A stretch of 13,164 nt of DNA from Hondaea fermentalgiana (Eukaryota; Sar; Bigyra; Thraustochytrida; Thraustochytriidae): NCBI GenBank assembly GCA_014084085.1, contig NPFB01000003.1:330540-343703 (forward strand), in the 5' to 3' direction. Made by a program: the position numbers and the translations under genes. This document shows positions 7,501-13,164 of the stretch, piece after piece; the first letter of the stretch is position 1; each line of letters begins with the position of its first letter. Under the pieces are notes generated by a model, which was not told where the DNA came from, searched no databases, and was given only the letters and a program-made list of their open reading frames with translations.

Positions 7501-9607
7501 GGATCAAGACGACAACCCCGTAGTTGCGATGGAGAGTGACACGCCTGATGCACCGACACGTCCACAGAAGATGGAAGTTGACGTTGTTGAGGTTGTTGAT
7601 ACGCAAGCCAACAATTCCACGCAAGCTAACATTCGTCTTTGGGCCGAAGGCGTTCACACGGGAAGATCGGGGAGATCGGAGAGCAACGAGCTCAGGGTCT
7701 CGAGTGAGAGAGCCTCAGGCGACGACGCATCTCAGTTGGAAGCAAGCGAAAACGACGCCGAGAGCTTCGGCGCGCAAAGCAGTGGTCAAGCTTCCCGGCC
7801 AGACCCGCATCCCGCTTCGAATCACTATAACGATGACGCCTTTGGCGACAGCGGCATTAGCAACAGCAACAGGAACAGCAGGAGCAGCAGCAGCAGTAGC
7901 AGCAGTCGCGGGGCTGGCAGTGGAGCAACCCCGGGCCGAAATGTCGATGTGCTCCGCAGCAATCCAAGAGTCCAAAATGGCGGCCACGATACCAGTGCCC
8001 CCACCCGCGATGCTTCTTCTACCCATGGTGCTCATGGGAGCGCAGACAATGTAACACATGCCGCACCTCCTTCCCTTTCTCGACGTGGTCGTCGACAGCA
8101 TGTCAACGAGAATGGTGCCGGGGACTCTGACGATTCGTCCGACGAGAGCAACAGCGATTCTGACTATGAAGGCGATGGGGTTCCTGGTGCCGAGCAACAA
8201 CGTCGACCAAGGACCAGACGCAGCGGATCGCAAAGGCAAAGCACTCAAACAATCCAAAGCGACGCGTCGCAGGTCTCACATGGACTGGATGAGAGCGTTC
8301 ATGCCTCAGCCAATTCAAATTGGCCAAAGTGCTCCGTTTGCAGCAAGGAAGCCTTCTTCACCTCTGCATCCTTCACGGACCAAGTGCCTGACCTTCTCAT
8401 GGACACTTTACGTCGGAGCCCGAGGGCCTGCATGCAGGGCATGTATCTCGTGAACACAGATGGCAAGCGCTGCGGTTTCAAGGTTGAAAAGAAGCATGTT
8501 TCCTCATCTGGAAACGTGGAAATCGACTTCTCTATCGCGCAGGGAACTCGAAGGTCCAAGAACTTCAAGCTTTTCTGTTTCGTCTGCGCGAAGAAGCCTC
8601 TCCGCGACGACGAGTTTCTGCAGCTGGTCGGAAATCCGTCTGAAGACCCACGGGTGTTCAACAGGCTTCTCCGCGACGACCAATGTGCCCGATGCGAGCA
8701 GCAACTGATCCTTTGGCTTTTCAACGAAAACCTCAAGCCCATTGGGAGCAAAAGACTCACTGCGGGATATGCGCCAGTATCCTCCAATCAGTGGCTTCGA
8801 AAAGCGAGCAACGAGAACGGCACTCCCTTCATATTTAGCGCTCACCCAAGACCAACATCCCGCGAAACAATGTGCTCCGCATGTCAGCGAGTGGAGGACG
8901 AGGAACCGGGAAACACCCGCCTACGCATGAATCGCAACCCAAATCGTTCAGACGGGCAGAGAACCTTTCGGCGAGCGCACAGCTCTCAGGGGTCATACGC
9001 GAAGCTGCTCAAAGCAGAGAATCAGCGGAAGGAAACCTGTTGTCTGGGAGGCTGCCAAGAGATGCGTGCTGAAGGAGCTTCTCGTTTTTGTGCAACGCAC
9101 GGAAGCGAGCATTTCTGGTGCGCTTCCTGCAGACGCGCTTTGCCCTTTTCAAGCATGTGCAGCACTGCACCCAGCAGAGATCAGTGCAAGGTGTGTGCAC
9201 AGGAATCAGGACTTTCTGAGCAACAGCGCAAGCTTCTCGACGCTTTGAAGCAGGTGCGCGTCGACGGCGAGCAGGATACGGTGCGACACAAAGTCTACAC
9301 GAGTTTGCATGAGGCAATTCTTCGTGAAAAACTTCCCTATCCATCGCCCGCGTGTTCATTCTTCTTGCGCAAAGGGCCACCAACCGCTCCTTTCTCTGTC
9401 AAACTTCATCGTCATGTGCACACCGCTTCAAACAGGCCTGCAGAGGGTCCCTCGACAACGTCAGCTTCCGGTGTCTCTGCCGAAACCGTTGGATCCAACC
9501 TTCTCGTTCTGGATCTGGAAACGGACAATGTCGAGCAGCAGAACCGGGCACACGATATTCTGCAGGTTGCTTGTCAGGCACTTGACCTTCCTCTTAACCA
9601 ATCTTAA
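4523..9607 (+). CDS. Gene B1: SecA/SF2-like ATPase with zinc clusters and a truncated DEDD exonuclease-like C-terminus
   Basis: A single open frame of 1694 codons from the first ATG (4523); the frame is closed by TGA at 4484. Order: 13 Gln-Ala pairs (about residues 38-63); a conserved segment (KNEQxI...LRHSQ, about 134-158) shared with B2; a helicase-like ATPase with Walker A TGEGKT at 211-216, DEAD at 498-501, SGT at 529-531 as motif III, RGFNFP at 765-770 as motif V and QVLGRVTR at 790-797 as motif VI. TGEGKT and the SGT motif resemble SecA-type motors more than RNA DEAD-box proteins, but the SecA ending GRxGRQG is absent. Next come a Cys quartet (883, 886, 903, 909), a long Ser-rich linker (about 925-1265) with a PKRKAP nuclear-signal-like patch and a VDVVEVVD SUMO-interaction-like patch, and Cys pairs at 1270/1273, 1352/1355, 1388/1391 and 1451/1454. 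A Cys/His cluster at 1506-1558 resembles the CxxC...CKxC fingers of HNH/endonuclease VII proteins. At 1662-1668 comes VLDLETD, like exonuclease motif I. The stop follows 26 residues later. Likely nuclear and nucleic-acid-acting by inference; the reaction is unknown. Confidence 0.82.
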   Translation: MGNNDRRSGRAAKGGTGRHRVRSSSSKPEIKVSKPPKQAQAQAQAQAQAQAQAQAQAQAQAQAQDQDFDAFRSKSKMPENNCEILSVKSRAALNHAMVDEGIAKVILSEQLDAMDFEPWGKERPLKKFEMKKNEQHIAVIKYVTSHRGSSALQLRHSQQLVVGALQSGRVEHQVERIQNALGNDQEEFRLEERDLGPLALTQPGLQCRIATGEGKTLLCTIIALLTVLGQMPVQCDWLQCKKQAWTLASFLHGVLTRAFSSDVPAEQSILDQVACDNANVSGYVVRDKKSGKKSIRLFESAVVFGYHRQPAETFLEELPDLTKLLEDPDSLDRVWSIIQGIIEERTGIRPEDTDFERVTLIKETMLSGAVAYKQGDEVHIVKLGAELFTSVFGKTFRIGEYAPALFETVIIGDHLYTPFSWLLSRTVSFHGGKDQWRTLMPLLGYENSSCTGPSQAYNAVLLVGNWTTLAGTRRGQEQSESETPTWLSRAHWGKLIRDEADIASKVERQMARTLTTTVEPCFPVSFHFSGTCDVLSTKQRVARNILGARHKFGYGLGQSVSIQDPPSSLPSIILYDADGKRRLGGKYKSDVGDFFSGMSVFSYTVQARAGKISEEAAVSSAKERRHYKAMMEYLPFAGTASFSSKAAVDTFKQDFKKIARKKSPPGPNASARVVECYHCCNPAGDGLYSGYIVTGPGNAERWVSLPEAERPKLKQFLIPIIDLMNIHECWNPDTGDFEPIDPRNVETILREGAANLLVVLMKKIRGFNFPLQQFVMVLRTQGVKMNQFIQVLGRVTRNHHDTNMIRKILETHKGRLEGSVDDALDHLVRNYLCGTGIPKRHLAKFLIIRDDEEHKLLAAKALFKNGIVEEDIATLLQSGFSKCMQCGKPQNFESTPSSNLYECGPNDPCADITLKTYEDCFDKSSTRRSFEEFSDVGMSHDSSDSESASSPSPKRKAPRPLPAIASTNARRRLSHHSPAGPPPVRERVLDGEEDQDDNPVVAMESDTPDAPTRPQKMEVDVVEVVDTQANNSTQANIRLWAEGVHTGRSGRSESNELRVSSERASGDDASQLEASENDAESFGAQSSGQASRPDPHPASNHYNDDAFGDSGISNSNRNSRSSSSSSSSRGAGSGATPGRNVDVLRSNPRVQNGGHDTSAPTRDASSTHGAHGSADNVTHAAPPSLSRRGRRQHVNENGAGDSDDSSDESNSDSDYEGDGVPGAEQQRRPRTRRSGSQRQSTQTIQSDASQVSHGLDESVHASANSNWPKCSVCSKEAFFTSASFTDQVPDLLMDTLRRSPRACMQGMYLVNTDGKRCGFKVEKKHVSSSGNVEIDFSIAQGTRRSKNFKLFCFVCAKKPLRDDEFLQLVGNPSEDPRVFNRLLRDDQCARCEQQLILWLFNENLKPIGSKRLTAGYAPVSSNQWLRKASNENGTPFIFSAHPRPTSRETMCSACQRVEDEEPGNTRLRMNRNPNRSDGQRTFRRAHSSQGSYAKLLKAENQRKETCCLGGCQEMRAEGASRFCATHGSEHFWCASCRRALPFSSMCSTAPSRDQCKVCAQESGLSEQQRKLLDALKQVRVDGEQDTVRHKVYTSLHEAILREKLPYPSPACSFFLRKGPPTAPFSVKLHRHVHTASNRPAEGPSTTSASGVSAETVGSNLLVLDLETDNVEQQNRAHDILQVACQALDLPLNQS
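4634..4711. repeat. In-frame hexanucleotide (CAAGCA/CAAGCT) tract encoding 13 Gln-Ala pairs
   Basis: Thirteen hexamers in a row, mostly CAAGCA with a few CAAGCT towards the 3' end, run in B1's frame and encode alternating Gln-Ala, followed by Gln-Asp-Gln-Asp. The tract sits between the basic N-terminus and the first conserved segment. Such arrays change length by slippage. Every change of one hexamer would keep the frame. The equivalent part of B2 has no such tract. Confidence 0.95.
7856..7911 (+). repeat. Ser/Asn-rich AGC/AAC triplet tract within the B1 linker
   Basis: A run of AGC, AAC and AGT triplets encodes alternating Ser/Asn and then a run of serines within the disordered linker of B1. 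It is low-complexity sequence with no domain. It marks the centre of the region between the ATPase part and the C-terminal zinc clusters. Confidence 0.8.
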
Positions 9608-10216
9608 AGTCAGACAAAAAAAAATTCACGCCCAAACATCGAGTATACACTTGCGTCACGACCGTTTCCTGATTTATTCAATGGATCCTCCGCCCGATTC
9701 ACCAAGCACCGTTTCTCTGAAACTAATGTTCATTGGATTCTTTCCATTATGTGACACAGTAGTCCTATCTGCCGTCATGGTGTAGGAGAAACACTCTACC
9801 GTCGTTTTGGAGTCGATAAAAGTAGATATGCTAGGCTCACTTGGATAGAATCGGGCCTGCCAGGGCAATACATTTCGCTGGTGGACTTCGATGCTCTTCC
9901 CCATGTCAAAAATACTCTCAATGAGTCAGTCAGGAAAGGCTTAATATTTACAGTTCCTCTGGACACACAATCTCTTGCTGTGAGCGTTATTCGTTCCATT
10001 TTCATTGATGTGATATGGACAAGTGGCAAGCGAGATTGAATGCTCGTCGGTATGACAAGACAACAGAAGTCTTCCCATGGACGCCAAATCGATCTCGCTA
10101 CTTTTGAGGGCGCTAGTGTCTGCTCACGACATTTCCGTTTCCCGCTCCATCGCATCAATTCACAGTCATTCAATATTCTTTGGGGCGTTTACAAGTTTTC
10201 CTTTCATGTGATTTGA
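9608..10216 (+). pseudogene. Possible decayed or cryptically spliced 3' extension of B1 (exonuclease-like)
   Basis: After the B1 stop (TAA 9605-9607) the same frame has only two stops, TGA at 9752 and TGA at 10037, before a final TGA at 10214-10216. That is about 200 codons in which unconstrained sequence should show roughly nine or ten stops. The frame contains VDFD with the second Asp at 9890 and HGRQID with the Asp at 10091, 67 codons apart. In DnaQ-type DEDDh exonucleases, motif II (xFD) and motif III (HxxxxD) have about this spacing and order after motif I, which B1 supplies at 9512. The match is weak and by eye. A GT-AG stretch at 9566-9613 (48 nt, frame-keeping) would remove the first stop but would also remove part of the motif I strand. 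No pair found removes the others. The alternative is ordinary intergenic DNA; a 125-codon minus-strand frame at 9796-10173 overlaps and has no recognisable content. Confidence 0.35.
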
Positions 10217-11797
10217 TCAATCCTCGGTGAGGTCGATGAAATTGCTGGCATTACCTGGTCTCTCAGACGAGGGCTTCTCGGTCTTGATTCGAGGCCTTTT
10301 TGTACTCCAAAAGGAGTCAAGGGTTCCTGCTGAAGTCAAAACTCTTGTGCGAGCAGGGTCGCCGGAAGACGACGACGAAGACGAGCTTTGGGCGACGGGA
10401 GCTGGGGAACTCGAGTTCGAGCTGCTCGGAGCGTCGCGTTCCCTCTTCAGAGGTCGCTCGCGTCGAGGTGAATGTTGAGATTCAGACGTGGTTGTCTTGT
10501 CACTCGGCGACTGTGATGATTCCTCGGCGCTCTTTTCATTAACTGCGTCTTCTTCTTCAAGGTCACTATCGTCGCTGGGCAAGTCTAGATCGATATAGTC
10601 CTCTGCACGGAGCTTCTTCTTCTTTTCCTTCTTCATCGTCTTCTTGATCTCGCTGATCGTGGAAGAATTTTCGCGTCGCAATGTCGGCGTTTCTTCCTTC
10701 ACAGTTGCGTCCGCTGTCGCTTGCTCTGCAGTTGAAGCGCCAATAGGTGCTGCTACTGACGATGACTTCGTCCGCGCTCCTACAGGCATCGTCGCAATCG
10801 ACAGCGGAGCGGACTTGGTGCGCTGTGTGGGAGACGAAGACGAGGCCAACGAACTCTTGTCTTTCAACGATGCGGAAGACAACGTCCGTTGAGGGCGCTT
10901 CGATAGCGAACATGAGGACGAGGACGAGGACGAGGATGAGGATGAGGATGAGGACGAAGATGAGGAAGCAGGCCATCTGGCTCGGTCCGAATTGAGCAGT
11001 GACGAGGTGCTCGGGGTGCTGCTAAAGGAGTTACTCTTTTCCCTTGAGTTCAACTGGCTTGGCGGCGGCGAAGGCGCTTCATGCTCATCCGAAAACGACG
11101 ACTCGTCAGCTAGCTGATCATATTCAGAATCGAGGTTCCGAGGCACGAAAGAGCCCGAACGCTCTGTGTCAGCTTGTGACGCGACAGCGTAGCCTTCGCG
11201 CTGCCGAAGACCGGAAGGAAACGAAGCTCTGGCAGCTGGGCTTATTTCGTCGTTTTGCATGGAACGCCTTGTGCTGTTGTCTCGGGAAGGGGTACTACCG
11301 CCATTCGCGGTGCCAGAATTGATGATATGAGACGTGTAGACTTGACATGTCCCACTGCGTACGAGAGACCAGATTCTCTTGATGACAAGGTTCTCGTCGT
11401 TGTCCACGGAGGCCTGCGGAGCAATGACATTTTCCATTAGATGACCCAGCAGCAAGAACGGAGCTGCTTTGGGCGTGTGAGAAGGATTTGCAAGTTTCCT
11501 TTTAAGCTCGAGTCTCATCTTTTCGCAATCACTATCCCACTTGGTGCGAACCATGGCCTCGTTGTGCTTTCCGTCGGTGAAGTACACTTTTTTGAAGAGC
11601 TCCTCCATCACCGTGGAAAAAAAATTCACTGCATCTTCCTCGCGCAAGTCCTGCTCATACTCGACGAGCTTATCGATGCTGAAGATCTTTGCCAGATCTT
11701 CATTGCCAAACTCGCGAACAAAGCGCTTGACTTTCTCACGGATGACGTTCGCGCTCATGGGCGCCCACGACTTGGACGACGCGAGGGGCGTCGACAT
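10217..11797 (-). CDS. Gene A2: paralogue of A1 with a long Ser-rich, SUMO-motif tail
   Basis: The predicted protein has 526 residues and I do not recognise its family. The conserved N-domain (about 15-165) matches A1 with KLVEYEQDLR near 43-52, FSTVMEELFKK near 60-70, RTKWDSDC at 84-91, NDENLVIKRIW at 133-143 and YTSHIINSGTA at 154-164. The tail is mostly Ser, Pro and charged residues and includes 18 consecutive Ser (278-295). It holds a lysine-rich cluster, KKEKKKKLR near 388-396, that could be a nuclear signal. Two SUMO-interaction-like motifs are visible: YIDLDLP at 401-407 followed by a run of Asp/Glu, and FIDLTED as the last seven residues. Three psi-K-x-E sites are present: VKEE 366-369, LKRE 450-453 and IKTE 504-507. 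The ATG at 11797 aligns with the A1 start and has A at -3. The frame stays open to 12247 but without an ATG, and that part is Arg/Ala-rich composition-driven sequence. A2 converges with B1 and diverges from B2. Confidence 0.8.
   Translation of the reverse strand: MSTPLASSKSWAPMSANVIREKVKRFVREFGNEDLAKIFSIDKLVEYEQDLREEDAVNFFSTVMEELFKKVYFTDGKHNEAMVRTKWDSDCEKMRLELKRKLANPSHTPKAAPFLLLGHLMENVIAPQASVDNDENLVIKRIWSLVRSGTCQVYTSHIINSGTANGGSTPSRDNSTRRSMQNDEISPAARASFPSGLRQREGYAVASQADTERSGSFVPRNLDSEYDQLADESSFSDEHEAPSPPPSQLNSREKSNSFSSTPSTSSLLNSDRARWPASSSSSSSSSSSSSSSSSSCSLSKRPQRTLSSASLKDKSSLASSSSPTQRTKSAPLSIATMPVGARTKSSSVAAPIGASTAEQATADATVKEETPTLRRENSSTISEIKKTMKKEKKKKLRAEDYIDLDLPSDDSDLEEEDAVNEKSAEESSQSPSDKTTTSESQHSPRRERPLKRERDAPSSSNSSSPAPVAQSSSSSSSSGDPARTRVLTSAGTLDSFWSTKRPRIKTEKPSSERPGNASNFIDLTED
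10913..10966 (-). repeat. Triplet repeat encoding 18 consecutive serines in A2
   Basis: On the minus strand this is TCN repeated 18 times, largely alternating TCC with TCA or TCG. It encodes an uninterrupted polyserine run between two disordered segments of A2. A1 has no equivalent. The alternating third bases suggest an old 6-bp expansion. Confidence 0.92.
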
Positions 11798-12882
11798 TCT
11801 AAAGGGGCCGTCGCGTCGGTCGTTCTCCTTCGTCTCGCGTTGCGTCGCGTCTCTCGTGGTCGCCTCGCGTCGCCTCGTCACGTGTCTCTTGTGGTCGCGA
11901 TCAATGCCGCCGCACGCGATGCGATCTTTCTCCCCTTCTCTCTCTCGCGCGCGCGCGTCCACGAGCGGGTCCGGGGCCGCCCTCGCGAGGGCTGCTGGCG
12001 CAGGCGCAGGGCTCGCGCGGTGCGTGCAGCGCGCGCGTCGCCGGTCGCTCGGATTCGCACGCGCGCGATTCTGGTTTTGCGAGGCGAAGATGCGCGGCCT
12101 GTTCAGCGAGACGCGAGAACGAAGCGTCGAGCGAGAGCGAGGCGCGGGAGCAAATCGAGTCGAGAGCGCTCGAGAGCGCCGTTTCCTGCCCGAACCCGCT
12201 CCGCGTCCTCCGGGGCGGGGGGGCTGGCTCCAGCACTGGGCGGGCACGCTCGGCGGCAGCCTGGCTCGGGTGGGCCTGGTCTTCTGCTCGAGGTCGCTGC
12301 CGCTGCCGCCGCTGCCGATGCTGGTTGCAGTGGCTGCAGCGAAGCCGGTTCGGGCGATGCTGCTGCGAGCTGTCTGGGGGCAAAGAAGTGTCCTCGTGTC
12401 ACGTTTTGCAAGCTCACGTCACGCGGCCACCGTCTGCTGCGACTCGTGTCACCTGGCCGCCCAGTGGCGGAGGAGGGACCCTCGCCGCGCGGGCCGCTTC
12501 GCGCGCAGCCTGCGCGGTGAGATTCGCTGCGCGGGCAACAGGAGTGCTCTCGCTCTTGCTCTCGCTCTCGCTCTCCAGTCGCTCTCGCTCTCAAGTCGCT
12601 CTCGCTCTCAAGTCGCTCTCGCTCTCGATTCTGCAAAGAGCACTCTCAAATCGATCTCACCTGTGTGAACTCGCACTCTCAGCGGCGCAGCGAAATGGTG
12701 GAAGAAGGCGGGAGCATCTGTCGCTCGTCGCGCGGCCTGCCGCAGCAAACCCGCAACCCCGAGACGAAGAACAAAGCAAAGCAAGACGAGCACGAAGAGC
12801 ACCCGACCGACGCCACGCAAGCAAAGCGGAGCAAAGGAGGCAAAGCACCCAGTAGAGGTGAACAAGCAAGCGCAAGAGAACA
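11798..12882. promoter_or_regulatory. 1.1-kb GC-rich divergent intergenic region between A2 and B2
   Basis: This interval separates the start codons of A2 (minus) and B2 (plus) and is the counterpart of 3413-4522. It is very GC-rich from about 11800 to 12530. Near B2 it changes to a CTCGCT-rich repeat and then to a purine/CA-rich leader (about 12765-12882). Long frames cross it on both strands because stops are rare, but their products are Arg/Ser/Ala-rich without domains. Both promoters and leaders must lie here. No defined factor site could be recognised. Confidence 0.6.
12548..12627. repeat. CTCGCT-rich tandem repeat upstream of B2, with three 17-bp units
   Basis: A degenerate CTCGCT run at 12548-12576 leads into three tandem 17-bp units at 12577, 12594 and 12611, with consensus AGTCGCTCTCGCTCTCA; the third ends in G. 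Like the 21-bp array before B1, it is a GCTC/TCTC-rich tandem array on the B-proximal side of a divergent intergenic region. The unit sequence and distance to the ATG (about 255 bp) differ. Confidence 0.88.
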
Positions 12883-13164
12883 ATGGCCGGAGCATCGAAA
12901 ATGGCTACATCCCGCCACGAGGGCGCGCGTGTTGTCCCTCTGGAGGAAACGGAGGCCCTAGCCGTGGCGCGGCACCAGGGCGATGTCGAAGTGGTGATAT
13001 CGGAGGAGAACCTGAATGAGCTGGTGAAGGAGTACAAGGAATGGGACACGAACCGCTCTTCGCTGGATAAAGCGGAGATACGCAAGAACGAGCAATTCAT
13101 TCATTTAGCGAAGTTCGTCAAGACGAAACGCGGCGCGAACGATCTTTCTCTTCGCCCCTCGCAG
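12883..13164 (+). CDS. Gene B2: N-terminal fragment of a second B-family protein, cut by the right edge
   Basis: An ATG at 12883 (A at -3, G at +4) opens 94 codons with no stop before the window ends. Residues 68-94, from KNEQFI to LRPSQ, align without gaps to KNEQHI...LRHSQ of B1 (about 132-158), with roughly half of the positions identical. The preceding VVISEENLNEL also resembles VILSEQLDAM of B1. LRPSQ recalls the Q-motif region that precedes Walker A in SF2 helicases, so the ATPase would be expected just beyond the window. B2 lacks the Gln-Ala tract and has a shorter N-terminus than B1. Its position opposite A2 mirrors B1 opposite A1, which supports a second A/B module. Whether B2 is full-length or keeps the exonuclease cannot be seen. 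Confidence 0.85.
   Translation, partial: MAGASKMATSRHEGARVVPLEETEALAVARHQGDVEVVISEENLNELVKEYKEWDTNRSSLDKAEIRKNEQFIHLAKFVKTKRGANDLSLRPSQ

Noticed and set aside
7524..8257. Frames of 176 and 180 codons overlapping B1
   Set aside because: They are shadows of the Ser-rich linker of B1 on other frames, with Ala/Val/Thr-rich low-complexity translations.
9796..10173. 125-codon minus-strand frame between B1 and A2
   Set aside because: No recognisable motif, and it overlaps the plus-strand frame that carries exonuclease-like motifs. Kept as a possible alternative, not annotated.
11798..12247. 150-residue upstream extension of A2 in the same frame
   Set aside because: It begins at GTG, not ATG, is Arg/Ala low-complexity sequence, and is not shared with A1.
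11441..12668. 359- and 375-codon plus-strand frames
   Set aside because: They are antisense to the conserved domain of A2 and then run through the GC-rich promoter; no recognisable content.
2160..13164. Terminal inverted or direct repeats that would make the A/B module a transposon
   Set aside because: Comparing the flanks of A1 and A2 by eye gave no convincing repeat or target duplication, and no transposase, integrase or polymerase is encoded.

Overview
The window reads as nuclear DNA of a gene-dense, intron-poor protist. Long intact frames open with ATG codons that mostly have a purine at -3. The proteins carry Ser-rich disordered tails, basic nuclear-localisation-like clusters and SUMO-type motifs, and one edge gene belongs to the Rad2/XPG/EXO1 nuclease family. 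Nothing looks bacterial: there are no Shine-Dalgarno-spaced operons. The low intron density and the GC-rich CTCG/GAGC repeats in promoter regions would suit a thraustochytrid-like stramenopile, but that placement is a guess.

Layout, left to right: the N-terminus of an XPG/EXO1-like nuclease (minus strand, cut by the left edge); a complete zinc-free quinone-oxidoreductase-like MDR protein (minus); gene A1 (minus); a 1.1 kb GC-rich divergent intergenic region; the large gene B1 (plus, 1694 aa); a stretch downstream of B1 whose reading frame looks formerly or cryptically coding; gene A2 (minus); a second GC-rich divergent region of 1.1 kb; and the first 94 codons of gene B2 (plus, cut by the right edge).

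The main discovery is that A and B form a head-to-head two-gene module present twice in tandem. A1 and A2 are paralogues sharing a conserved N-terminal domain of about 160 aa, with different nuclear-looking tails rich in SUMO-site and SUMO-interaction-like motifs. B1 and B2 are paralogues in the part visible. The A start codons lie 8385 bp apart and the B start codons 8360 bp apart, so the spacing has been kept although the proteins have diverged to roughly one third to one half identity. B1 is a helicase-like ATPase with motifs I, II, III, V and VI. Its Walker A and general layout most resemble the SecA/SF2 DEAD-like motor. A long Ser-rich linker, several Cys-pair zinc clusters and the first motif of a DEDD exonuclease follow. 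The stop codon falls inside that exonuclease, and the same frame stays unusually open downstream, with possible later exonuclease motifs.

From sequence alone, the A/B module can be described as a nuclear protein paired with a nucleic-acid motor/nuclease-like protein. Their biochemical task is unknown to me. A genome-defence, chromatin or mobile-element role would be speculation. I found no terminal repeats, transposase or polymerase.
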